Assembly: GCA_008360955.1 (NCBI GenBank)
Contig: LUCM01010086.1
Location: 1 to 64,000, forward strand
Reading direction: 5' to 3'
Origin: Fasciolopsis buskii
Taxonomy: Eukaryota > Platyhelminthes > Trematoda > Plagiorchiida > Fasciolidae
Length of the DNA: 64,000 nucleotides
A model generated the notes under the pieces. That model ran no database searches, had not been told where the DNA came from, and was given only the letters and a program-made list of their open reading frames with translations. The translations under genes were made by a program, and so were the position numbers. Shown here in pieces: positions 48,151-59,859 of the stretch (positions are counted from its first letter, which is position 1; each line of letters starts with the position of its first letter).

Positions 48151-49119
48151 TAGACACGACATATCCCTGGGGCAGACAGCCCAAGTGTAATAGCAACCGC
48201 TCCGTCCGTTGTGATGTAATATGAGTTTGCGCAGAGGGAAGTCATAAATGGTTACAGTTGTTACTAGGTGGTACATCTGGAATAGATAGTAGTTTGTTCT
48301 GTGTGTTCTGTGGTCCTCGAGTCGCCGCAGTTGGGGCAGGATATTTTTCAAGAAAAAACCGGCATGATGCAAGTGACTGTTTCAGAAATGGAGGTTACCT
48401 AGAGGGGGTGGGGAGATTTGGGGCGCGTGACGTAAGGTGGTGATGCATGTGGTCTCGATACTTTAAGCTGATGGCGCACTGTTAAGTGGTGAACTGTTGG
48501 AAGCTTGTGAGAAGCGGTGAGAATGCAGTCATAGGGATAAGACGAGATAATCCTCCGGCAGAACCCTGCCGCTTTAATTGGGTCGCCGAGGGCCACGGAG
48601 CATGGGAACTTTCCATTGAGATTTACCGTGTTCTTTGTACCGTTTGATTGTGAAAACATAGCGGTCCATTTTCTCGCGATTGGTAAAAAGTTTGCTCATC
48701 GTCTTATTTAGAGCGATATAGACTTTCATTAAGGAAAAGCTACAACAGAGAGGATGGAGCCTGCCTGTGGCTAGTCAAAATGAAGATAAGGTTCTGAGTA
48801 GTACCCATGAAAATTGGCTATATAAATACTGAATGCGCTCGCGTACTAGTACGAAACGGTTTGGGAGTGCTTTTGGTAGACTTGCAGGGAACATGGTTGT
48901 ATCTTGGGAACAACCGAATTACCTCCGGTAACGTGCAAGGGAATGTTTTGCATCCATTATGTTTGTCAAGGAATCGGCTAATCTGGGATATTTTTAGGCA
49001 CGGTTAACTAATAGCCAGTTAAACAAGGCGAAATTGCATACGGTACTGTCTTCTAACCTATGCCGCTGCACAGGAGATGAAGTAGCGACCATTTTTGGCC
49101 AGTAATAAAAAGTACGGTA
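48151..49119. other. No recognised feature
   Basis: Sequence downstream of the gypsy fragment has no integrase motif. The minus ORF at 48,399-48,659 (86 codons) is unrecognised. Confidence 0.35.
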
Positions 49120-50480
49120 GAAAATGAATTAACAGTAAGGCTGTTTTAGTGGGCGTTAACGGAGACACAGCAGATAAAGCTGAAGGTGAGGTAAGCGGAC
49201 GACGGACGACATTCTTTTTTACACTAGCAATTGGGTAGCTCGAAGTTCTGGGAGAATACGTGGAAAGTAGGGATGAATGGAAGCGGATTAGGACAGGAAA
49301 AATGAGGTGGTCATGGTTTAGGAGTTAGGGCCGATGGGGGCAAATGTCGGCATGTACAGGCATGAATGAAAAAGAGGTATTCTAATGGGATGCAATCCAC
49401 GTGTTTGCCTTGAGTGCTAATAAGCAGAGTTCGGTGAAAGTGTCAGTTTGGCAGTGTAAGAATACAAACTGGAAGCCATGGATTTAGGCCCTGACTAATG
49501 TGATGCAAAAGCACAGGCACTTAACACGTTGCATTTGAGGCACTACTGAAGTCCTTTGATCCTTGATGCCTTCCCACAGTTCTCTTTGAGCAAGGGGATT
49601 TTCTTAGCGATGGTCTTTCAATATTCGTGGAGCTAGAAGCAATCAGGTGAACATCGATGCGATTAGAACCGAACATTTGAGGCAGCCGGGCGACAGGTCT
49701 AACCAATAGACTAGCTACGGCAAGATCCGATTACGTTAGCTGCTGGTTTGTTAAAGGCGGCCCTTTTGACCGCGAAGTATTGTAAACCTAGTTCAAGACG
49801 TAATCCCATGCTCATCAACAGTAACTAGTGTTTTAGATATCTGGATTGGGCAAAGTGAGTTTCGATTGATACCGGACATTTTGTTTTCATGGTAGTAGGA
49901 GAAGTCTACGCTGCCTACCGCGAGAGCAGCAGAAGAGGGATTGTATGTGGGCATTTTGGGGGACGGTCGTGGTAACGACGACGGTGAGCTTTCTAGGTTT
50001 ACAATTGTATATGGCAGAAGTGATGCCACATGGACCCGCTTCGATGCTGAGCTCCTAGATGTACCTGGTGACTTCAGGTAATTTTCGTTCAGACAGGCAG
50101 TTTATTTGCTCTTGCTTATAAACAGTCTAAGAGCTTCCCTATGAATATGGGTTTTGTACCGTTGGTTTTCATGATCCTGAACAGAGTGGATCAAGGTGTC
50201 ATTATTTGAATCCTCAAAAACTGCCGTGTAACAGCGGGACTGAAGAAATTAAATGGTATTAAGAGAGTCTGTTTAACACTCATTTTCGTGCATGAAAAGA
50301 GTGGTAAGGGATGTCCTGTCGTACTGCAAGCAGATTGTCAAACGCATCTCATGAATTGATGGTAGAAACACTGGAAGCAACAAACTTAAAGGCCTTAAGA
50401 TTTTGTTCATTAATTAACGACGAGACTGAATAAAAAGCCTAAGAGAAACAGCTGATGTTTGCATGCTCGCATGACGTGGC
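49120..50480 (-). pseudogene. LINE ORF1 region (copy 3), fragment
   Basis: This is a minus-strand copy of the 5' third of the LINE at 15-20 kb. The stretch 49,706-49,521 encodes 'LPQMFGSNRIDVHLIASSST' and 'RPSLRKSPCSKRT', aligning with 'LPGSNRVDFPLVAFRFTG' and 'RSLPREFLSQKRT' of copy 1. The stretch 50,230-50,345 ('cctgtcgtactgcaagcaga') aligns with 20,060-20,190. All frames are broken. Neither endonuclease nor reverse transcriptase follows, so this copy is truncated on the 3' side. Confidence 0.7.
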
Positions 50481-53129
50481 TTCTAGATTGGTTGAATATT
50501 CACCTCCCTCTTCTTTTCTTCCCTCTATGGATACCAAACTGTTACCGGCCAATTCGTTCGCATTGACAGTGATTTTTGACGCTGTTTAACTTCTGCTCGA
50601 TATATTACCCCCTTTTGTCTCGTCAATGCGCTCCTTATTCGAGATTATTTTACAGACATTTAGTGCAGTTATGGGTCGATTGATTTGGGGCGGCTTGTTT
50701 TGTTGCAGTCTACTTTAATTTCACCGTTAACGTTGGTCAGCTGTGAACATTCCAACCGTTGACACTGAGTTTTAGCTGTCACTCTCAGACAAACGTTGTT
50801 GGATCTGATCAAGCGTGTAAAATCTCTTGCGCTTGATTGAACCACCGGGGATGCTTTCTGTTTATTCTCTGTCAACGAGTGTTCATTTTTCACCAAGATT
50901 TTGTCCTAATTATGGCTACCTTTTGGCTGGATACTGACTGAGGCTTGATGTCAAAGGTATGGTCGCTGAGCACATGATATCTAGCCCATGGACGGTACCG
51001 TGGAATTTGCGGAACATTCTTGTTTTTTCATCAGTTTTGCACCACTTTGGGCTACGCGTTGCTTTGAGGTTTTGGAGTGCCAAACACAGCGCGGTAAGTT
51101 TAGTTTTTCGCAAATCACATTGTAATTCGCTGATCGATTTCACGCGCACGAACGCTTGAACGATCGGTCGTTAAACATGATGATATATGCAGTTGTGGAT
51201 GCTGAGGAATGAGAGAACGTCGACTAGGAAAAGGGTTTAATTGAATTAAAAGTTGCCGTACTATTTTCTAATCCGACTAAAATCCACAAAAACGGTAACT
51301 CACAACGGGGCTGGGTTAGCGCAGGCTACCTTTGGGGATATGGATGATAAACCAATAGGCCAGACCGGAGGGGGTCAGGAGTTGAGCAGATAGCCAGTGA
51401 CTTGACAGGCACAGGGGGTGGGTAGAAACACTGGCTATGGGACTGAACCAGTGAGGTTGTTTTATTATGGCTAGTGGAGTCCGAAGAATTTGGTCGGCAT
51501 TTAAAAGAACTATTATGAGAATTCCGGTGTTCGTCTAACAACAGCGCCTATTGAATAGAAATAAGCCTCATTTGACAATTTACACGCCACGCTCAAGTAC
51601 TGTGCCTGTCACTTATTTTTCATCCTTTTCATATTAGCCTCTTCGTTTGTGTCCTGGGTCTTGACGCAACTTCCTACTCCAGCTCGCCAGACTTGGACTT
51701 TTGGCTCTTGATATACTGTTGCATTGGGTGCGCATTTTCTTTCGGTATTTTTTTACATTTCGATGATTTTTCAATTCAGCATCGCAGACTATCGTGAACC
51801 AGTATTCTTCGGACTAGAGTTTCACATCATTTTTGTTCCGCTTTGCTCTAACGTGCGGTAAAAGGTTTGCAGCCAAAACCTAACCAGTATGGGGTGCTCC
51901 TCCTGGCGTCAGGAACCTACAAGGACATAACAAGAATGCCTGGAAAAAAGCTCTCACACAGCAATACATCTGCGACAGTGTTTGAGGAATTTTAACTGAC
52001 TGTTCAATCCTAGATTCAAGAAGAGGTTTATTTACTACTTTCGGGATAACGAACTATGAAGTTAATGAAAATGCAACCACAAACAAACGTCACATGTGCA
52101 ATCAAAAATATTCAATATGAGAGCAACTGTTTTTGTACAGAAAAGGGAACGTGGTTCGCGCGGATTCAGAAACAGCGAGCATGGGAATCGCGCGGTGTAT
52201 AAGAACAACGTTTCATGCAGGCAAAGCGTCTACAAGACAGAGCAAACAAGTCATTGACCTGAAAGTGCTCTCATGAATTCTGTTCCAAAGGGTTTTACCG
52301 GGAAATTTTAATCAGCCAATGATTTACAAGTCTGCACTTTGTCTCTCTGTCTTCATCTTGAGAAATGACGTGGGTAATTTTCCGAATTTTTGGCCTGACC
52401 TGATCATTTGAATCGCCGGCGTAGATGGCTCCGTTCTTTTTGTCAAGTCTGCTCCTGTCCCTCGAAGTTTTGTCCAAATGGCTCTTGGTAATGTGTAACC
52501 GTGCCTTATTAAAAACGGTCAGTTTCTCAAATTTGACTTCCCCACTTCCTTTGCCGATTTCTTCCACTTCCTCTGCTTAGCTTCCGTGAAGGTCTATAGG
52601 GTTTGTAGAGCTCTAAGATCCAACTAGCACTATGTGATTTAGCGCCTTGCTGCAGTTCTGCATCGATATTACCTACTTAGTCGGCAAGCGGAACTACCCT
52701 GGCGTGCGTTTCACTTCGGAGAGGATGTCGCGTATCAGATTTCTGGCTATCCTGGAATTGTGCACACACACAACTCCTTAGTATTTCTCCAACTGTGTTG
52801 TGGCGCGCCAAGTAGCTAATGAAGCGGAATCCATAAACTGGGGTGACTACAAGGCCAATTTTGAGGATGCGACGAATAAACTAGACCAGCAGGCGAGAAT
52901 GTACAATGAAAGATAAGGTGGCATTGCCCATAAGTTACGCGGGCCGACGAATTTCTCCATCAGTAGGCTTAAATATGCTGCAAACGTCCATTGCCGAATT
53001 TACATACCATTTCACCCGACAGCGCGGCTGTTTGGAGTACAAGGTACTTGTCATTAGCCACAGAATGCCCTACCATCCGAATTCTCCTAAAGACTCCCGT
53101 GAAGGAGCACTGAAGCAATGGTAACATTT
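50481..53129. other. No recognised gene
   Basis: No domain was recognised. The minus ORF at 52,567-52,295 (90 codons) is highly charged ('KLTVFNKARLHITKSHLDK') and unassigned. The 3' end of the stretch probably holds the decayed gag of the BEL element that follows. A short block at about 51,297-51,316 matches 42,640-42,660. Confidence 0.4.
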
Positions 53130-53460
53130 TCGGACTCGCTTTATTTGCCTGAAAAGGACTCGTCGTGCAACGGCCTGCGGGATGAAATCACGCCTTGGTG
53201 AAGAACTTGCCCCCAGAGGCAGCCCCGTTTGCTTCAACAGATTAGCGTGTTTCCCGCCCACGATGCTTCAGATACAAGTGAGAGTTGCTCAGTTTTCCAA
53301 GCCACCCGAAAAAGAGTTCGCTCGGGCCTTGTCGCTATTGGTGTGATCGCTTCTACCGGGTTGGGAAAGGCGCTTGCGCTCGTTGACAGTGAGTCGGATA
53401 CAACTTTTGTGAACAAAATATTTGTTTACAACACCGATTTTCAAAGGTTCTGACGTCCAC
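53130..53460 (+). pseudogene. BEL/Pao gag zinc-knuckle and protease remnants
   Basis: Plus-strand translation gives 'ICLKRTRRATACGMKSRLGE' (53,145-53,205), resembling the Cys/His-rich gag region of BEL/Pao elements with some Cys lost, followed by 'CFNRLACFPPTML'. In another frame 53,365-53,410 encodes 'ALVDSESDTTFV', the aspartic protease active site with Glu in the position of Gly in DSG. Order and position fit the reverse transcriptase about 700 bp downstream on the same strand. Confidence 0.55.
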
Positions 53461-54119
53461 AGTATCAAGCACGGTGGGTGGAGCGTACGTTGCGGCTGCC
53501 GGTCTAGGAAAGCTGCAGCATGTTTCTTAAACAACAACAAAAAGATGAAGCCAAGGGATGCATACAAAATATCCGACCGCCGATGGAAGCCCCAAAATCA
53601 GTTGATGGATTTTTGTCTCGGCGGTCACAATTTTGAGCCGTAAGTGGGGTCTATTGGAAAGTGAAACTGCGGCTGCAGCTTGCCGGAGGCAGAGTGGATT
53701 ATTGAGCAGAGATTCGGTGGGTGCCAAGCACCGTACTCATCGGCCTTGGTATTGTGGGGGGGTAATATATGGCCAGACATTTGAAACAATCCTTTCGGCT
53801 ACACCTGCGAGGGGCCGGGAAGTGTCGATGAATAGTGGAACCGGGAATACGAATAAAAATTTTCCAATATAGTAGATAATATCCATAGCCTTCTGAAAGA
53901 CACTGTGGCATTAGAAGCAGTTTGAGTGGAAACAGTAATTTTTCCATGTTTTCCTGAGGTGCCGCTCCCGGGGAGTTAGCAGGCTGAACACTGCAAACAG
54001 CAGTGCTTATCTGTTTAAAATGCTTTGAAATTTGAGGAAACGTTTTTGTCGTGGCATCTGTTGGAACAAATCTTCGAGGTGATTGCGTATTACGATACCC
54101 TTAGGTTGCAGATTTATCT

Positions 54120-54720
54120 AGGCCCACTGTGGGAGAACGCCTACGGCAATTGCCCCACGGACCTTTGCTAAAATTCAAGAATTCTGAAAAATGTCGCGCA
54201 GTCTTCCATTGCGCAGTAAAGTTCCAACGAACTTCTTTAACAGTCGGATATTTTGGGGACCAGACTGAATTGCACAAGAGACCAAGATGCCCTGTCGCCC
54301 GCAGATGGGATAAATAGCAAGAGCTGCCGACAAGAGACGTTCTTCTGCAATTAAAGATACCTGACAAGGATAGAACTTCGCTGAGCTACTTGTGATGAGC
54401 TGAAAACGAAGTAAGCAAACCGATGGTGGGGTGCAGGATGACGTACGGCGTATTTTTTCAGTGTTGTCGTCACTCTTTACGAATCGTGCATTGCGAGATA
54501 CCGTGGCGATACATAGAGTGACAATTAAGCATGCCATAATGGAAAGCGCAAACAACAATTTTATGTTGGTGATGGCCTTGGTTTTTGCGGCAACTAGAAC
54601 ACAGCTAAGAAACATATGGCCTGTTGATGGGACTGCTAAAGGTAGATGGCTTCCACTTCACAACTTGACTGCCCAACGAGCCCGGGGTGTCAAAACTATC
54701 CGGTTCAATCATTCGCATAA
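54120..54720 (+). pseudogene. BEL/Pao reverse transcriptase, degenerate
   Basis: The stretch 54,129-54,230 encodes 'LPHGPLLKFKNSEKCRAVFH' and then 'CAVKFQRTSL', matching the BEL/Pao block 'P..KP.K.RVVFDCAAK..G.SLND'. Near 54,430 'YRMTYGVFFQCC' resembles the block before the active site. At 54,555-54,600 'NFYVGDGLGFCGN' represents the catalytic YVDD motif with one Asp changed to Gly. At 54,635-54,680 'LLKVDGFHFTT' and then 'LPNEP' match the 'GGFHLTKW.SN' block. These belong to several frames with stops between them, so the copy is dead. The element is interrupted downstream by repeat X at 55,117. Confidence 0.75.
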
Positions 54721-55116
54721 CCAGAAACTGTCACCTGGACAATGTTGCGTCTCTCTTCCAAGTGTCACATCCCGCATCTAGGCTGTGCGCACTAGTAATG
54801 TTCTGCCCTTCCGTGCTCAACCCCAGATATGCTAACTTTAATCCTACTAGCCATATCTGATGCTGGAATTTTGGGCCGTTCAACCCAAGCCACGCCGCCG
54901 GTCTCCCTTGGTATCCCTACTTAAATGGACTCTCAATAATGGGCAGAAACATGGTCACCACTGTCGATGGAGTGGCTTCAGCACCCCCCAAGCTTCTGGC
55001 CCGTACTACCGGCTGAGAGCTAAAACTGCATACAGGACATTTATTTTTAGCGTAATTAAGAACTGCTTTTAGTTCTCGCGCAAACTGTTTTCTTCTTCAA
55101 CTCACTGTTTATTCGA

Positions 55117-57885
55117 ACTTTGCCGCCTGCCGTTTATGAATGCAATCAGCAGCCTTGGGAAATCCATATCTTCCCTGTGCAAAACGTCACATCAATTCTC
55201 AGCGACCAAACGGCTTGGCATAGCATTTACGATATTCCTCCGCCTTTTTCAGCATTTGTTGGCCCTTTTTGTCGTTAAATGTTACTATGGTATCCTATTT
55301 GCAGGCTGCACCATTATCACTGCAAAACCTGTTGCACCTAACTTCAGTCTGTCGGTCGATGCTGACTTTACAGGCCTGCCTGCAGCCTAGGCCTGCAATA
55401 GTCTAACCTTGTAATTGTAGTCCCTTCTATTTCGCCGTCTGTCTACTGCAGCAACCAAGCCCGATTCCGATGAGCCTGAATACGGATGCTGCTCTCTTTT
55501 CTGTTTTACAACACTTAGAAACTGGTATCGAGGAAACCTTTTGCCCCTCAGTTTTCTGGTATTGGCCAGAAATTTTTGCCGCAACGAGTCACTATCCCAA
55601 CGAGTTTGCCTCCCGCATAGTCGCTGCAGAAACATTTATTGGAGGTAGCCAGAGTGACCCCGATCCAATAAGATCGTACAGCCTGAGGACAGCCTAAGAA
55701 TCTCCCTAAGTGTGGCTGGCTGATTGGAAGTGCTTAGATGGTAAACGAACTCATCGGTTCCTGCATTCCTTGACACCCCGACAGTTAGTTCGATCATTAT
55801 CGGCAGTATATCCTGCCAACGGGTTTTCTCTGCTCTTTTGATTGCTGAGATAATAATAATAACGCAAATCTTTCGATTTGCGCGAGGCCTGCGCAAGGCA
55901 AAATCAAACTTATACATATTGGTATATTTCGCGAATACTTCAAGAGGCATATTTGATTGCATGATTAAGTGTTGCACGGTTATCACAACTTATATGGAAC
56001 AAGTAATCACACATTTTGGGACAAAATAAGGAGAAATAGCAAAAGTGGCATTCCAAGAGGAACAACGTATTTATACCCAACAATGACACCTGCCGCAGGC
56101 GCAGAATTCAATTGTAGGATGGCAGCGGGCATCAAGATATGTCCGCGGTAGTTGGGTTTAAAGAGTCTGTAAAATAGACATGAAAGTCAAACTTCAATGA
56201 AGGAAGCCTTCAAAGTCCAAGAGTGCGGAGAATACTTTGTCAAAACGGACCAAAACAGCTGGATGGGACAGTGATGAAGGCCGATAGACGCCAGGTATTA
56301 GAACGAGGATGCGAAAGAACATCGGTCACTTTACCGCGGGTCCTGTGATCAAGAAGACAGAAAAAGTCCGTTTGAAAATGCGGAGAGGCGAACAACAATG
56401 ATGGAGAATTGTGGCAAGCCATTGTTTGAAGACATGAAGAAGAAAAAAGTATTGAGCAGTGAGGGGGAGGATAACGAATAATGTGGTATGCCTTGGGTAA
56501 CATATCCAATGCTGATAAGTCACGGTTAGATAAGAACGGGTGTCTTTGCTCCTTTTGTTATCTTCTAGGGACCTAGCTAATAGCAGTTACAAGTGTACTG
56601 GTAGCCGTGATTGTCGGGGAAAAATTGGAGGTGACGTTCTCGATAAACGATTTTGGCAGCATCTAGAAGAGAGATCTGGGTGTGAATACCTTTGTGGCGA
56701 TTGGCCGCCAACGGGGTGGGCATTTTAGCTGCGAGCGAGCGGTTGCAGCAGTAAAGCTGCTTAACTGGGAGGACGTGTTCGCTCAAAAGGCCGTAAGCAT
56801 TGGGGATCATATTATGTGGCCTTCAGTTCTTAGCCGACTCGCAAAAATTTTTCATTTCGGCTGAAGAGCTACGCAGATTAACGGAAATGTTCACCTTATC
56901 GCCAGCGATAGGAGAGATCGCATTTGTACGTTCTGAGATTGTTTAGCTGATTCTTGTGTCAGTTTGCTTTTGCGGCTTGTTTGGACGTTTGAGAATGGAG
57001 CCAAACTGGATAGTTAACAGTTGGCGAGATACGGGTACAAACGCGCAGAAATGGAACGGATAAAGTAGAGGTGACAGTCTGGAGGTATTCTAGCTGAGGG
57101 TTGTGGTGTGCACAACATTTGGAACGAGAAATGATGAATCGTGTGTAGAAAGAGGCGTTAAATGATGCCAAACGTCGCGCTTGGGATGGACTAGTTGTTA
57201 CATGCATGCAAAAGAAATGGGGTGCGTGAAAACATTACGTGTTAGCTTTGGAGTAAGTGAGAATATGATATAAATATGCAAAATTTGGATGCAGCAGAAG
57301 AGCAAATAACAGAAATAAGAAGAGATATGTGGTTGTGTGCAAACACAAATTACTCGGAAGCACATTGGAAAGTAGGATCCGACTTTTAAACGTAATAGGC
57401 AATGCACAAGTATGTCGGTCAAAAACCAAACCCAAAAAAGTTGTTTTACAAGATCAGACGGGATTTACCGGGACCGTTCGTGAGCAGCGCAGTGCGAGTC
57501 ATTTCTTGTTCAGCTGCAGCAAAGGTGCGCACCGCTGGTGCAAATCTTGGCCGAAGTTCAGTGATGGTGTTCCAAATACGGCCAAGTCCCCAGACTCCAC
57601 AAGAGTTACTTAATGGACAGAAACGTTAAGCCGACAAGATGAAGAACGAATGGTATACCATACTTGGAACAAAGTAGACAAAATCAAGCGAAAAGTCAAG
57701 TAAATAGGATATCATAGTAACATTTAACGACAAAAAGGGCCAACAAATGCTGAAAAAGGCGGAGGAATATCGTAAATGCTATGCCAAGCCATTTGGTCGC
57801 TGAGAATTGATGTGACGTTTTGCACAGGGAAGATATGGATTTCCCAAGGCTGCTGACTGCATTCATAAACGGCAGGCAGCAAAGT
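55117..57885 (+). mobile_element. Repeat X copy with 184-bp inverted ends, inserted in BEL/Pao element
   Basis: The ends 55,117-55,300 and 57,702-57,885 are inverted repeats of 184 bp that differ at four positions, all transitions. Between them lie R3 (about 55,920-56,165), the 'aaacggaccaaaacagctg' spacer (56,245), module M (56,570-56,835) and module R1 (56,950-57,430), all on the plus strand and collinear with 44,004-45,595 minus. The insertion separates the reverse transcriptase from the integrase part of the BEL element. No coding domain is visible, so if mobile it would need enzymes supplied in trans. No target duplication could be settled by eye. Confidence 0.6.
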
Positions 57886-58020
57886 GGACCGCAGCGCTTT
57901 GAACGGTTTTGTCGATCATTCTTCATTGCAATCGCAGAGCTGGGAGCCGATCCGTTTCTATTATCACATACAGGCTCACAATTATGCTCGATGGAACAAA
58001 GGTTAAAGAATAGAACCGCA

Positions 58021-58900
58021 TGAACCCAGCCAACAATCCAGCTGACTTTTTCTACCTAGGGTGCTTAACCTACCACCGTTGGAAACATGGAGGAATGATT
58101 CGGAGTTTCTAAGCCGGACCTTGATCTATTAGCCAGTGAGCGACCTCAGCAACCAATCAGAGGTGGGTTCCGGAGGTAAACATTAGCGTAATGACGAATT
58201 TATGGCAACTCCTGTGTCCTCTCGATCTGAGCTCAACAGGTACTCCTCGCAGACCCTCCCAATCAGGGCGCAGGTTTGGCCGACCGGATTCAAAGAACAG
58301 CTGCTGGCAATATAGGATGTTTGACTATTTGTTGTCGAAAACATCTGTGCTATACTCCAGAATAAATGCATTCAGCAGAGTACACCTCACCCTAATGTTG
58401 CGTTCCGGAGTATCGTTTTATGTTTACGGGACAACTATGGCCGAGGGCCGATTCGGATGACTGTCAGTCTAAGGCGGCTGAACCAATTACTCCTTGGAGG
58501 TCTGTTACAAGTGCTTGGCGAGCTGAATAAATTCGACCCAAGCCTCAATACGAAACCTCCAATCATCCTCCCTGCTTGACAAATATTTGGTCTGCTTGCG
58601 CAACATGCTGATGCGGTGGAAGGATGTGCAAAGAAGACCACGTGCTGAGCCTCACAGAAAACCATTTTAGATCTTCAGCGGAAGAGCGGCGACGAAGTGG
58701 ACGATTGAAAGGTGTATGTATTGTCGGGGCTGTCGGTCCGCCAGGGGAAGAAAACCAATGGTTTTGCTTCAGGACCTTATGCCCGCTGCGCTACACCACC
58801 CCTCGCAGTGAGTTGTCTTTCCTGAGTTGACTCAGCTAGAATGTTTTGTGGTAGCCAAAGCCCAATTAAAGCTTTTTCCCGGTCAAAACATTTGCCAAAT
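58021..58900 (+). pseudogene. BEL/Pao integrase region, degenerate
   Basis: This is the downstream part of the element whose reverse transcriptase is at 54.1-54.7 kb. The stretch 58,033-58,060 encodes 'NPANNPADF', the NPAD motif that precedes BEL/Pao integrases, followed in a second frame by 'ETWRNDSEFLSRT' (the usual W..GP.FL block). At 58,545-58,700 'KPPIILPA', 'LLAQHADAVEGCAKKTTC' and 'ILDLQRKSG' match the integrase N-terminal zinc finger (LP....LI..H...GH.G....L...W). The paired cysteines follow at about 58,710-58,730 ('ERCMYCRGC'). The catalytic DDE core is not recognisable before the R1 arm begins at 59,125. Confidence 0.7.
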
Positions 58901-59124
58901 TTTTCTGAATATCTCACTCGGACCAGATCCCAGCGTACGAAGTTTGCTGATTTTCCGCATAAGATTAACCTGCGACACTTACACCTGAGACTCGGCGTTC
59001 TATTAGGCGCTATTATATTGTATACCGTCAGTGCTATCGACCTATTTATGTACCTTTACGAGTAACTGCACATATTGCACGGTTTACGTATACTCCCGTC
59101 CACCAGTCCCGCAAATCATCGGCC

Positions 59125-59733
59125 AGGCTTGCTTTCACAGTGTGTTGAGACGTGCGAGGATGGGGCCAGACTCTGGATTGTGGACCGTTGGCAAGAGACG
59201 AGTGCAAGCGCACACAAATGGAACGGACAGCGGGAGAGGTGGCAGTCTGGAGGTATTTCAGCTGGGAGTTATGGCGCGTGCAAATATAAGAACAAGAAAT
59301 CATGTATGTTATCTTAAATGGGGCATTAGTTGATATCAAACTTCGCGCTTGGAATGGTCTAACCGTCAAGTGCATGCAGAAGAAAGAGCTTATATGTATG
59401 TTAGTTTGGGAGTAAATGAGAATGTGATATGAGTACATAGTTTTTTATACGCCGTGCTAAATACGCACTGAACAAGATAGAAGATAGGTAAGAAATTGCG
59501 CTTGCTTGTTTCACTGACGGACTTTTTCTGCCCGTACCTAAGGTGATTTGTACTTGTGAAAACTACTATTATAGCTAATACTAAAATTGACTAGACCTTG
59601 TGGGGTGGGTTGAGGTAAGTACTTGAGCGTTGTGTTCACTCAGTACCCTAGGCCCGATCCCTAGGCTCTTTCTATCAGTGTAAGAATCCTGCAAATTCAA
59701 AAATTTTGTACAGTTATTTCCTTCCTATTTTCA
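59125..59733 (+). repeat. Right arm of near-perfect inverted repeat (module R1)
   Basis: This is the inverted partner of 44,004-44,609. Bases 59,125-59,693 are identical to it apart from one noticed substitution, and the outer 40 bp are less similar. It truncates the BEL integrase on one side and abuts LINE copy 4 on the other. The minus ORF over it (59,046-59,438) encodes the same peptide as 44,296-44,600 because the sequences match, not because of a recognised gene. Confidence 0.9.
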
Positions 59734-59859
59734 TTGCTAGATGCAATATTGCTTTCCACATTCAATTATTTGCGTTTAAAAGTGCTACCTCCTCTGTTTG
59801 TTTTACGACGGAACACCCCTGTCACTGTTGAAGACAACGTAAATGAATGTTAAGCAGAT

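Noticed and set aside
52295..52567. Highly charged 90-codon minus ORF as a small gene
   Set aside because: No family recognised, no splice sites noticed, and the neighbourhood is transposon debris.
53040..53124. 'MPYHPNSPKDSREGALKQW' as a retroviral-type integrase motif (YHP.SNG..ER)
   Set aside because: The Glu and spacing of the integrase core do not fit, and it lies just upstream of the BEL gag/protease remnants, where gag is expected.
44004..59733. A large Polinton/Maverick-type transposon with about 600-bp terminal inverted repeats and a 15.7-kb length
   Set aside because: The size fits, but the interior holds fragments of gypsy, LINE and BEL elements in both orientations and no protein-primed polymerase, ATPase, capsid or matching integrase. 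The R1 arm is also part of another repeat at 56,950-57,430.
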